From contig JAHWKK010000005.1 in assembly GCA_019347945.1 (NCBI GenBank), positions 118,799-182,798 of the forward strand: a stretch of DNA of 64,000 nucleotides. The letters are read 5' to 3'. Source of the stretch: Acidobacteriota bacterium. Lineage in GTDB: Bacteria > Acidobacteriota > Thermoanaerobaculia > Gp7-AA8 > JAHWKK01. This document shows positions 9,017-16,355 of this stretch, piece after piece. A program made the translations under genes and the position numbers. The notes under the pieces are model-generated. The model had not been told where the DNA came from. It did not search any database and saw only the letters and a list, made by a program, of their open reading frames with translations. Every line of letters starts with the position of its first letter. Position 1 is the first letter of the stretch.

Positions 9017-11956
9017 GTGAAACGTATTGCAGCGGCAGTTTCGACGATCCTGCTAGTTTCGGCGTTCGCCCAGGAGGCTTCCGGCTTCGGCAAGAACAAG
9101 ATCACGTATGACGAGTTCGACTGGAAGATCTACACGTCGACCCACTTCGACGTTTATTTCTATGAAGAGGAGAGGGAGTCGCTGCAGAAGATCGTCAACT
9201 ATGCAGAGAGTGCATACGACGAGCTTTCGAGAAGATTCGATCATCAGATCGAGAAGCGGATCCCGCTGATCTACTACGCCACGCACTCGGCGTTCGAGCA
9301 GAACAACATCATCCTGAACTTCATACCGGAGGGGGTGGGTGCGTTCGCGGAGCCGGTCCGGAATCGGATGGTTCTGCCGATCGACATGCCGGACGAGGCG
9401 GTCTACGCCCTGATCAAGCATGAGCTCACGCACGTCTTCGAGTACGAGATTTTCTTTCAGGGGAGGCTGGGGCGGCGAATCAGGGCGAATCCTCCGACAT
9501 GGCTGATGGAAGGCCTCGCTTCCTACATGGCCCAGGACGAGGACACGGCGGATCGAATGGTCCTCCGGGACGCGGTCGTCAACGACAACCTTCCATCGAT
9601 CTCCCAACCCGTCGGCGGTTTTTTCGGATACCGGTTCGGTCACGCCGTTTTCGAGTTCATGGAAACGAACTGGGGAATCGAAGGCTTGCGGGACTTCATC
9701 TACGAGTACCGCAACGCGCTCGGTTCGGACGTGGAGCGGCCGATCCGTCGCGCATTCGACCTTTCGATCAATGAGTTCGACTCGATGTTTCGGACCTGGC
9801 TCCGGAAGCGCTACCTCCCCGCGCTCATCTCGAAGGGGGAGCCGCTCGAGTATGGCGAGCCGTTCCGGCTCGGCGAGAACGTCTACAGCCAGGAGACGTC
9901 ACCGGTTCCGGCGCCATCGGGCGATCTGATGGCCGCGATCGCGACCTATAAACAGGACGTCGACGTGGCGCTTTTCACCGTCCCCGATCGGAAACTCTTC
10001 AAGAATATCTCGCGCGGCTTTCCGGACCACTACGAGTATGTGATCGCCCAGTTTCTGACGACGGCCCCCGCGATGGGGAGAGACATCGGCTTTTCGCCCG
10101 ATGGCGACCGGATCGCGATGTTCGTGAAAAAGGAGCGTGGCCGCCAGCTGATGATCGTCAATGCACTTTACGGGAACATCGAGAGAATCATCCCGATGCC
10201 GGACGTCGAGCAGCAGCTCAGCCCTTCCTGGTCGCCCGACGGCAACCGGATCGTTTTTCACGGATTCAGCGGAAACAGAGCCGACATTTTCGAGTACGAC
10301 CTTCGCGCCGACACGGTTCGCAACCTGACCGACGACGCTCATTACGACGCCGCGCCCGTCTATTCGCCAGACGGGGAGAGCGTCATCTACTCGTCGGTGA
10401 TGGATCAGTATGCGAAGCTCGTCAGGATCGACCTCCGAAACACCTCGGACCGCTATGTGCTCACCACCGGTGAGTGGAACGATCGCGATGCCTGGTTCAG
10501 CCCGGATGGTGGCCGGATCTTTTTCGCTTCGGATCGCCCGACCGCGCGCGACAAGGCCGTGCTCGAATCCGAGCTGCTCGAGATCGCAGCGACGTGGGCC
10601 GGTGATGATGCCGCCGCTCCGACACCCGACGCGGCGAGCTTCTCCGCCTTCAACATCTATTCGCTCGACCTCTCCACTGGCGAGGTCCTCCAATACACCG
10701 ACGTGATCGGCGGCAGCTTCACCCCGGTCGTCTTCGAGGGTAAAGATTCCGAGGAGAAATTCGTCTTCGCCAGCTACTACAAGGGAGCCTGGACGCTTTT
10801 CGTCGGGAACACCGCCGATCACATCGGAGTGGCCGAGAACATCGATATCCCGGTCGATCCGATGATCGAGGAAGAACGTCCGCAGTTTCTCGCCCCCGTC
10901 GAGGTCAACCTCGATCCCGACCAGGAACAGGACGAAGGACGTTTTCGCCTCTTCATCGAAGACGTCCAGGTCAATGCCGGTGTGACGTCGGATCAGACGT
11001 TCGTATCCCGTTCGGTCCTCTACATGAGCGACATGCTCGGAGGACGAAGATTCATCGCCGCGTTCGATTCGGTATCCACATTCTCGAATTTCGACTTCAT
11101 CTACCTCGACATGCGCCGCCGATGGAACTGGGGAGCCCGGATCTTCGATGATCGAACCTACTATCTGCAGGATCAGCTCGGCGAGGACGTCAGACTCGAA
11201 CGAGAGGAGCTCTACCGGGAGACCGGCGCGCTCGGATTCATCAGCTATCCCTTCGATCGCTATCGGCGGCTCGATCTCGGGATCGGATACCTCTTCCGGG
11301 AGATCACGCTTCCGACTTTCGTGGCGGAACAGCTCGGTACGTCCAGCTTCGAGGACGACTTCCCCTACGTGAGCGCGACCCTCACGGGCGACAGCGCGGT
11401 CTTCCGATCGTTCGGCCCCATCTCCGGCCGCCGCTACGAACTCACGCTCCAGCACCAGACCGATCTCGACGAGGGAGGAGCGCTCAGCAACAACGTCGTC
11501 CTCGACTTCCGCCAGTACTTCCAGATGACCGCCAGGACGCTTCTCGCGGCGAGGGTGTTCGCCGGCTATTCCGAAGGCTCCCGCCCCGGCTTCTATTACT
11601 TTGGCGGTCTGAACACCCTGCGCGGATACCGGTTCCGCTCGATCGTCGGAAATCGCGCCTTTTACGGGAACTTCGAGGTGCGCTTTCCGCTGGTGGACGT
11701 CATTGCGACTCCGGTCATGACGTTTCGCGAGATACGAGGCTCGCTGTTCTTCGACGTCGGCGCCGCATGGTTCAACGGGCAGGATTACACCTTCTACGAG
11801 GATGGTGCGCTCCAGGACGGGCTTGCTTCGGTGGGCTACGGAATCTCGTTCAATTTATTCGGCCTCCAGCTCAACTGGGACTTCGCGAAACGTACGGATC
11901 TGGACTCGTTCGATGGTGATCTGGAAACCTCGTTCTGGATCGGCCCGACGTTCTAG
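9017..11956 (+). CDS. Peptidase MA-like / PD40 beta-propeller / Omp85 barrel fusion protein
   Basis: 979 residues from a GTG at 9017, chosen for the GGAGGG ribosome site just upstream and the signal peptide MKRIAAAVSTILLVSAFAQE. Residues about 40-270 form a gluzincin-type metallopeptidase with HELTH near residue 134 and a downstream Glu in WLMEGLASYM. Residues about 340-560 contain TolB/PD40 propeller blades (FSPDGDRIAMF, WSPDGNRIVFH, YSPDGESVIYS, FSPDGGRIFFA). The C-terminal third is an Omp85/BamA-like barrel (GGLNTLRGYRFRS, and a terminal Phe in FWIGPTF). An outer-membrane location with the enzyme and propeller in the periplasm is inferred. It is the last gene of a three-gene operon. Confidence 0.8.
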   Translation: MKRIAAAVSTILLVSAFAQEASGFGKNKITYDEFDWKIYTSTHFDVYFYEEERESLQKIVNYAESAYDELSRRFDHQIEKRIPLIYYATHSAFEQNNIILNFIPEGVGAFAEPVRNRMVLPIDMPDEAVYALIKHELTHVFEYEIFFQGRLGRRIRANPPTWLMEGLASYMAQDEDTADRMVLRDAVVNDNLPSISQPVGGFFGYRFGHAVFEFMETNWGIEGLRDFIYEYRNALGSDVERPIRRAFDLSINEFDSMFRTWLRKRYLPALISKGEPLEYGEPFRLGENVYSQETSPVPAPSGDLMAAIATYKQDVDVALFTVPDRKLFKNISRGFPDHYEYVIAQFLTTAPAMGRDIGFSPDGDRIAMFVKKERGRQLMIVNALYGNIERIIPMPDVEQQLSPSWSPDGNRIVFHGFSGNRADIFEYDLRADTVRNLTDDAHYDAAPVYSPDGESVIYSSVMDQYAKLVRIDLRNTSDRYVLTTGEWNDRDAWFSPDGGRIFFASDRPTARDKAVLESELLEIAATWAGDDAAAPTPDAASFSAFNIYSLDLSTGEVLQYTDVIGGSFTPVVFEGKDSEEKFVFASYYKGAWTLFVGNTADHIGVAENIDIPVDPMIEEERPQFLAPVEVNLDPDQEQDEGRFRLFIEDVQVNAGVTSDQTFVSRSVLYMSDMLGGRRFIAAFDSVSTFSNFDFIYLDMRRRWNWGARIFDDRTYYLQDQLGEDVRLEREELYRETGALGFISYPFDRYRRLDLGIGYLFREITLPTFVAEQLGTSSFEDDFPYVSATLTGDSAVFRSFGPISGRRYELTLQHQTDLDEGGALSNNVVLDFRQYFQMTARTLLAARVFAGYSEGSRPGFYYFGGLNTLRGYRFRSIVGNRAFYGNFEVRFPLVDVIATPVMTFREIRGSLFFDVGAAWFNGQDYTFYEDGALQDGLASVGYGISFNLFGLQLNWDFAKRTDLDSFDGDLETSFWIGPTF

Positions 11957-11973
11957 AGGGGAGGGTGCGGGAC

Positions 11974-12122
11974 CCCCATGAAGGCGGTTCCGGCTCCGGG
12001 CCGGGGGCATCACGCCCGGCGGGCCGTCATGTTTCGAAATGTCCCGACGACCCGATTAGTGCGACATCCGGCCGCCGAGCTCCATCTCCGGGCGAGCTGG
12101 ACAAAATACCGGAAGTAACTGA
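11974..12122 (+). pseudogene. Integron integrase 3'-end remnant A
   Basis: The sequence from about 11983 (GCGGTTCCGGCTCCGGGC) aligns along its length, with small indels, to the better preserved integrase tail at 13930-14081. The shared stretch corresponds to the segment after the active-site Tyr region. The reading frame is broken (CATCACGCCCGG versus ATCACGAGCCCGG) and the catalytic His/Tyr box is already lost. It ends next to attI-like site A. Confidence 0.6.
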
Positions 12123-12163
12123 CGACGAACACCTTGAACCACGAACTCCGTCGTTGCTGCTCC

Positions 12164-12229
12164 GCTGCTACTGGACAAAACTCGTCCGCTTTGCCCGTTT
12201 TCATTAGGTCCACTAATATGGAGTTAGGC
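12164..12229 (+). other. attI-like site A (core GTTAGGC at 12223-12229)
   Basis: About 60 bases, including GACAAAACTCGTCCGCTTTG and ending in the recombination core GTTAGGC, are nearly identical to 14126-14188 (core GTTGGAC). In both cases they follow an integrase tail and precede a cassette array, as expected of a primary attI site. The upstream TTAGGTCC resembles an accessory integrase repeat. Confidence 0.65.
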
Positions 12230-12271
12230 GGCTTCGACGCGAGCGGTTCCGCCGATAAAGGACAACAGAAC

Positions 12272-12571
12272 GTGCCGAACGGTAAAGCCGGCGATAACCC
12301 TTTGAGCGATCTCACGATCCATGGCGCTCATTGCTTCGCGCCTGAGGTTGAGGAAATGCTGTTGGAGATCGATCGCGTGGGGCGACGAGCCGGACGATGG
12401 CCGCTTGGAGAAAACTGGCCATTCTCGCCGCGTGAGTTCGATTGGGCGCAAGGCAAAGATCTCGATACTGCACGCAGGCTTCTGACACACCTGCTGACAA
12501 TGCTGAAAGCGGGGCGTGGAGACGAGGTTCTGGTCGATCCGAGCACGGGTAAGCCCTTCATTCATAAATAA
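12272..12571 (+). CDS. Cassette 1 hypothetical protein
   Basis: 99 residues from the GTG at 12272, chosen because it lies inside the cassette (which starts at 12224) and has AAAGGA nine bases upstream. An in-frame ATG at 12218 starts before the recombination point and would be a chance extension into attI. The protein is soluble, with no signal peptide, and has the segment FAPEVEEMLLEIDRVGRRAG. No family is recognised. It is followed within about 20 bases by its own attC. Confidence 0.6.
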   Translation: MPNGKAGDNPLSDLTIHGAHCFAPEVEEMLLEIDRVGRRAGRWPLGENWPFSPREFDWAQGKDLDTARRLLTHLLTMLKAGRGDEVLVDPSTGKPFIHK

Positions 12572-12591
12572 CTCTAACCAGCAGGTTCGCC

Positions 12592-12696
12592 GCCTAACTT
12601 GCGCTTGCAGCCGACGCGGCCCGCTCGCTGCTACATCTATAACTTGATAGACTTCCGCGTCGCGGGCCGCGCGGCTGAAGCGACGGTCCGTTAGCC
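12592..12696 (+). other. attC1 site
   Basis: 105 bases bounded by R'' GCCTAAC (12592-12598) and R' GTTAGCC (12690-12696), with long imperfectly paired inner arms (GCAGCCGACGCGGCCCGC against GCGGGCCGCGCGGCTG). The R'' box is exactly complementary to the GTTAGGC that opens this cassette at 12223, as required if attC and cassette belong together. Confidence 0.9.
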
Positions 12697-12712
12697 GGCG
12701 GATCGCATTGCG

Positions 12713-13594
12713 ATGGATCTTGACCCCGAGCTGATTGAGGCGATGTTCGCGAAGCATGGTGTGTCCGGGCCATGGGAGTCCCTGACTTCGACAGGTGTCG
12801 CGAACCGCATCTTTGGGACCGAAGATGTCGTGCTCCGCGTGGCCACCGATCATCCAGACGGCCTGGTCGATGCGCGGACGGAATCGGTGGCAGCACCGGT
12901 CGCTCGCGCGGCAGGGGTCCTGACACCGCGTTTGCTCGCGTTCGATGACACGCGAACGCTGGTGAACAGGCCCTTCCCGCTCTGGGAGCGCGTGCACGGG
13001 GAAACCCTCGGGTCGACGCGCCTGCCGCCCAGTTCGTTAGCCCGTGTGTGGCAGGGCGTAGGGCGGGAGCTCGCCAAGCTTCACGTACGGGTCAGCGACT
13101 GTGCCGATCCGCAACGATATCTCGACGACCCTGCGCGCGACCAGGATGTGAACGCAGCCATCAGACGCCTGGTGGAGGCGAAGCGGCTCGATACCCTCGC
13201 CGCAGACCAGCTGCGACGCCTCGTTGAAGAACTCCGCCCGCACATCGCGACGGGTATCCAGACGCGCTTCATCCATGACGACATCCATCCGATGAATGTC
13301 ATGTGCTCGTCCGAAGGTGAAGTCCTGGCCATCATCGATTGGGGTGACGCGGGCTGGGGCGATCCGACACTCGACTTCGTCGCCATGCCGGATGCCGCGA
13401 TCCGTCCGGCGCTGGAGGGGTACGAAGCGGTAGCACCTGGATCGCTGGGGGAGTTCCCGAGAGCCCGGATCGCCTGGAACAGGCTGATTGACGCCTTGGA
13501 GGATTGTTGGGAGACGCCGGGGCAATCCGTGGATCTGGCGGCCACCCGAGCCTTCTTGCGATCCGCACTGATCCAGATTCGAAGCGCGGGCTAA
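12713..13594 (+). CDS. Cassette 2: aminoglycoside phosphotransferase (APH) family kinase
   Basis: 293-residue small-molecule kinase of the APH/choline-kinase fold. The catalytic loop reads FIHDDIHPMNVM (H-x-D-x4-N, with HDD in place of the usual HGD) near residue 186. The Mg-binding segment IIDWGDAGWGDPTLDF follows. The N-terminal lobe is typical (VANRIFGTEDVVLRV). The stop TAA overlaps the R'' box of attC2, so it fills its cassette exactly. Antibiotic resistance is possible but not shown; the family also includes homoserine, fructosamine and other kinases. Confidence 0.85.
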   Translation: MDLDPELIEAMFAKHGVSGPWESLTSTGVANRIFGTEDVVLRVATDHPDGLVDARTESVAAPVARAAGVLTPRLLAFDDTRTLVNRPFPLWERVHGETLGSTRLPPSSLARVWQGVGRELAKLHVRVSDCADPQRYLDDPARDQDVNAAIRRLVEAKRLDTLAADQLRRLVEELRPHIATGIQTRFIHDDIHPMNVMCSSEGEVLAIIDWGDAGWGDPTLDFVAMPDAAIRPALEGYEAVAPGSLGEFPRARIAWNRLIDALEDCWETPGQSVDLAATRAFLRSALIQIRSAG

Positions 13595-13643
13595 CTCGGC
13601 GTTGCACCAGACGCGGCCAGCAGGCTTCATTCCTGTAGAATCG
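13589..13643 (+). other. attC2, left half only
   Basis: R'' GGCTAAC (13589-13595) is complementary to the GTTAGCC opening cassette 2, and the following TCGGCGTTGCACCAGACGCG has the form of an attC left arm. After about 55 bases it is cut by MITE copy 1. No matching right arm or R' box is found beyond the element. Confidence 0.8.
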
Positions 13644-13884
13644 TGAAGTTGGGGTCGCACCTTGAAACATAACTTACCGGACGCGGCGCTCCGAGGTACG
13701 ATCAAGCTCCACTCGGTCACCGGGCAACGATTTGGCCTTCATCCGGCGCTCGCTTGTCCCGCCGAGCCCGCAGTCTTGAGATGACCCAGAAGTGCGCTCG
13801 AGCGGAGCTACCGTAGGTTCCGCCGGTCGATCGAGGCGATCCGGTCCGCGTTAAGTTGAGATTCGAGGTTTGACCCCAACTTAA
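13644..13884 (+). mobile_element. MITE-like element, copy 1
   Basis: 241 bases bounded by inverted repeats AAGTTGGGGTC and GACCCCAACTT, extendable to about 21 bases with a few mismatches. Copy 2 at 15635-15875 is identical apart from one substitution (ATCAAGCTCC here, ATCGAGCTCC there). No open reading frame resembling a transposase is seen. The flanks (half an attC on the left, an integrase tail on the right) could not have been contiguous originally. Confidence 0.85.
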
Positions 13885-13889
13885 GATGA

Positions 13890-14081
13890 CTGGGCCACCG
13901 GGACGTGAAAACGACCATGATTTACACCCATGTGGCAGTTCCGGCTCCGGGCAGAGGGATCACGAGCCCGGCCGATCGTCTCGGGAGCGTGACGGAATGT
14001 CCGGGGGACCGAATTCGTGCGACATCCGGGGGCCGAGGTCCCTCCAAGGGCAATCGGGACAAAGCAATGGAAAACAACTGA
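13890..14081 (+). pseudogene. intI: Integron integrase (IntI) C-terminal remnant B
   Basis: The open frame from 13890 reads LGHRDVKTTMIYTHV and continues for 63 codons to a TGA at 14079. This is the C-terminal box of IntI tyrosine recombinases: the conserved GH and the nucleophilic Tyr in MIYTHV are intact, and GITSPADRL matches the usual SPxDxL tail. Everything upstream has been replaced by MITE copy 1. It is transcribed in the same direction as the cassettes and ends about 45 bases before attI-like site B, giving the reverse integron layout. Confidence 0.85.
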
Positions 14082-14125
14082 TGCCGAAGATGTTGAAGCC
14101 GGAATCCGGATGTCCCCGCTTCGCC

Positions 14126-14188
14126 GTTACTAGACAAAACTCGTCCGCTTTGGCCGTTTTCGTTAGGTCCTGTAATATAGAGTTGGAC
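14126..14188 (+). other. attI-like site B (core GTTGGAC at 14182-14188)
   Basis: This is the near-identical counterpart of attI-like site A, including GACAAAACTCGTCCGCTTTG and TTAGGTCC. It lies directly after the integrase remnant and before cassette 3. Confidence 0.7.
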
Positions 14189-14205
14189 GGCGGAGGATCA
14201 CGCCC

Positions 14206-14766
14206 TTGTCGACTTTGGTGGTCCTAAATGGTACATCGAGCTCTGGAAAGACCACTATCGCTCGTGCATTTCAAGACGCTGCTCCTACGATCTATCTCAA
14301 CTTTTCAGTCGACAGCATTCTGTCTGGCCTTCCTCCCTCCGTCTTGGCGCGAATGATCGGCGGCTTACCAGTCACGGGTCTACGGTTAGCGGAGTTGATC
14401 CGTTCGTTCTACGCCTGCACACGTGAACTCCTGCGGACGGGGCATGATCTTGTGATCGACCACGCAGTCACCGCCCGCTACCATGCCGAGGAATTGCTCG
14501 CTGCCTGCGAAGGACACGAGACGCTCATCGTCGGAATTGAATGCCCCGTTCCGGTTACGCGTGAGCGTGAGGCGGCTCGAGGAGACCGCCGCGTCGGGCT
14601 CGCTGGTCAGCAGTTCGCTAGCATTCACGTATGGCTCGAGTACGATTTGGTGGTCGACACCTCGAAGCAGTCACCATCTGAGGCGGCTGCATCAATCCTC
14701 GCTGCTCTCGCATCAGGCGGTGGAGAAGCGATCGGAAGGACACGTCGGAAACTGCAACACGCCTGA
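14206..14766 (+). CDS. Cassette 3: chloramphenicol phosphotransferase-like P-loop kinase
   Basis: 186-residue kinase from a TTG start with GGAGG about ten bases upstream. The Walker A motif is LNGTSSSGKTTIA at residues 7-19. An Asp in FSVDSILSGLP near residue 37 corresponds to the catalytic Asp of the CPT family, and VIDHAVT and VGIECPVPVTREREAARGDR follow as in that family. The attC begins seven bases after the stop. Either phosphorylation of chloramphenicol-like compounds or a different natural substrate is possible. Confidence 0.8.
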   Translation: MSTLVVLNGTSSSGKTTIARAFQDAAPTIYLNFSVDSILSGLPPSVLARMIGGLPVTGLRLAELIRSFYACTRELLRTGHDLVIDHAVTARYHAEELLAACEGHETLIVGIECPVPVTREREAARGDRRVGLAGQQFASIHVWLEYDLVVDTSKQSPSEAAASILAALASGGGEAIGRTRRKLQHA

Positions 14767-14773
14767 GGCCGCC

Positions 14774-14877
14774 GTCCAACTCTGCGCTGCACCGGACGTT
14801 GAACTGCGCCGCGTTAGCTCCCAGTGCGTTACCCTGTTGCGTGCGGTTCAACGCCGGTGAGCGCTGATCCGTTAGAC
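14774..14877 (+). other. attC3 site
   Basis: 104 bases from R'' GTCCAAC (14774-14780) to R' GTTAGAC (14871-14877), with complementary inner arms (GGACGTTGAACTGC with GTGCGGTTCAACGCC). R'' is the exact complement of the GTTGGAC that opens cassette 3. Confidence 0.9.
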
Positions 14878-14899
14878 CGCCTGAAGGAGAGGACCACAA

Positions 14900-15406
14900 A
14901 TGCGCCTGCTCATGATTACGTTGTGCGTTGGTCTCGTCGGTTGCACGACCACCGGAAGTCAACGAACGGCTCAATCCACGCCTCCCGGGGCTGGCGCTGG
15001 ATCGAGGGTGGTGGGATTCGTCCTACAGCCCCAGCAAGGCAAGAAGCTCTTTTTCTGTGACGCGCCAGGACTCAACGCTACCGTCAAGTCCAACAGCGCG
15101 CAGATGGGTGGCATCGGTGTAGCGGTCGGAACCGCCGAGATCACGCACGGGTCAAACTTCGGCGTTCACAAGGACGAAGACGAGATCGTATTTATCCACA
15201 GTGGTAAGGGAAACGTCGTTCTGGGCGACAAAACAATAGCAGCTGCGCCGGGAACGATCATGTACGTGCCTCGTGGAGTTAGGCATGGATTCGTCAATAC
15301 AGGAGAGGCGCCGTTCACTTTTTTCTGGGTTGTCGCGCCTCCTGGGCTGGCAGATCGCTTTTTGGAAGCTGGTACAGCGTCGTTGACCGATTGTCCGGCA
15401 CAATAA
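14900..15406 (+). CDS. Cassette 4: cupin-domain lipoprotein
   Basis: 168 residues. The lipoprotein signal MRLLMITLCVGLVGC ends in the lipobox cysteine C15. A single cupin beta-barrel follows: motif 1 around GVHKDEDEIVFIHSGKG (about residues 92-108) and motif 2 around PRGVRHGFVNTGEAP (about 128-142). It is expected to sit on the periplasmic side of a membrane and may bind a metal through His/Glu residues. AGGAGAGG precedes the start. The substrate is unknown. Confidence 0.8.
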   Translation: MRLLMITLCVGLVGCTTTGSQRTAQSTPPGAGAGSRVVGFVLQPQQGKKLFFCDAPGLNATVKSNSAQMGGIGVAVGTAEITHGSNFGVHKDEDEIVFIHSGKGNVVLGDKTIAAAPGTIMYVPRGVRHGFVNTGEAPFTFFWVVAPPGLADRFLEAGTASLTDCPAQ

Positions 15407-15427
15407 GCAGCAGCTACCCGGGCGGCG

Positions 15428-15529
15428 GTCTAACTAGCGCATGCAGCCGACGCGACTCGCAGCATCATTCTCTCAGTTGAGTTACGATCTCCCGTGCGGG
15501 TCGCGCGGCTGATGCGCGGTTTGTTATGC
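15428..15529 (+). other. attC4 site
   Basis: 102 bases from R'' GTCTAAC (15428-15434) to R' GTTATGC (15523-15529), with inner arms GCATGCAGCCGACGCGACTC and GGGTCGCGCGGCTGATGCG. R'' is complementary to the GTTAGAC opening cassette 4. Confidence 0.9.
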
Positions 15530-15627
15530 GCCTTCTTCTATCACTACTAATTCTGTCCGGGATCGGGTGCCAAGAGCGTACCCACGAGTGGCAGACAATA
15601 GGGCCGGATCCAGGCCCGGGCAGGTGA
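15526..15627 (+). pseudogene. Cassette 5: lipoprotein N-terminal fragment
   Basis: 33 codons with a clear lipoprotein signal (MRLLLSLLILSGIGC) whose ATG lies inside the R' box of attC4. It ends at a TGA eight bases before MITE copy 2. The 15 bases GGCAGGTGACCGCCG just before the element recur at 17246-17260 in an attC right arm, which suggests a rearranged or truncated cassette. It could instead be a genuine tiny lipoprotein. Confidence 0.5.
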
Positions 15628-15634
15628 CCGCCGA

Positions 15635-15875
15635 TGAAGTTGGGGTCGCACCTTGAAACATAACTTACCGGACGCGGCGCTCCGAGGTACGATCGAGCTC
15701 CACTCGGTCACCGGGCAACGATTTGGCCTTCATCCGGCGCTCGCTTGTCCCGCCGAGCCCGCAGTCTTGAGATGACCCAGAAGTGCGCTCGAGCGGAGCT
15801 ACCGTAGGTTCCGCCGGTCGATCGAGGCGATCCGGTCCGCGTTAAGTTGAGATTCGAGGTTTGACCCCAACTTAA
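15635..15875 (+). mobile_element. MITE-like element, copy 2
   Basis: Same 241-bp element as 13644-13884, in the same orientation and differing at one base. Its right end truncates a HigB-type toxin gene and its left end follows the cassette 5 fragment. No target-site duplication is seen around either copy. Confidence 0.85.
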
Positions 15876-15877
15876 CC

Positions 15878-16000
15878 TACTGGTATCAAGCTGACGACGT
15901 GATTTACATGCTGCTCGCGTATTCGAAAGGCGAGCGTGATGATCTCTCGGCGAAGGAGAAGCGCGCTCTTTGCCAGTTGGTCGAGGAGGAGTTCCGATGA
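15878..16000 (+). pseudogene. RelE/HigB-type toxin, C-terminal fragment
   Basis: The open frame YWYQADDVIYMLLAYSKGE continues for 40 codons to a TGA that overlaps the antitoxin start (ATGA). The VIYMLLAY and EKRALCQLVEEEF segments match the C-terminus of HigB/RelE-type mRNA interferases, which are normally about 110 residues. The N-terminal two thirds have been removed at the edge of MITE copy 2, so the toxin is presumably inactive. Confidence 0.75.
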
Positions 16001-16305
16001 AGAAAGAGATGTTCGATGAGCTCACCGCGAGCGTGAAGGAGGCGGGAAAGATCCATCGTGGAAAGGCAAAGGCCTCACGTGAGTTTGTCTTCGATCCCGA
16101 AGATGTTCGAACGATCCGGGCGAAACTCAAGAAGTCGCAGGCAGAGTTTGCCCGCATGATCGGCGTGAGCGTCGCAACTCTTCAGAACTGGGAGCAGGGC
16201 CGCCGTCAACCAGAAGGGCCCGCGCGCGCTCTGCTCGTCGTTGCATCCCATGCGCCGAAGGTTGTCGAGAAGGCGCTGGCATCAGCCGTTCGCCGCGGCG
16301 CATGA
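15997..16305 (+). CDS. HigA/NadS-type helix-turn-helix antitoxin
   Basis: 102 residues starting at the ATG that overlaps the toxin-fragment stop. The N-terminus is variable. A Cro/C1-type HTH follows (SQAEFARMIGVSVATLQNWE, about residues 47-66) with the GRRQPEGPARALL recognition-proximal segment usual for HigA/NadS. It is intact although its toxin partner is truncated. It would normally neutralise the toxin and repress the operon. Confidence 0.85.
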   Translation: MKKEMFDELTASVKEAGKIHRGKAKASREFVFDPEDVRTIRAKLKKSQAEFARMIGVSVATLQNWEQGRRQPEGPARALLVVASHAPKVVEKALASAVRRGA

Positions 16306-16355
16306 CAAACGCGCTCGATCGGACTGCCGGCTCGCGTTCTGCTACGCTACAATTG

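Noticed and set aside
12134..12271. Extended N-terminus for the cassette 1 protein
   Set aside because: It would start in the integrase remnant and cross the attI recombination point; the GTG at 12272 has a ribosome site inside the cassette.
13644..13884. MITE-like element as a transposase gene fragment
   Set aside because: All six frames are short or broken, and no transposase motif is visible; both copies are the same length with defined ends.
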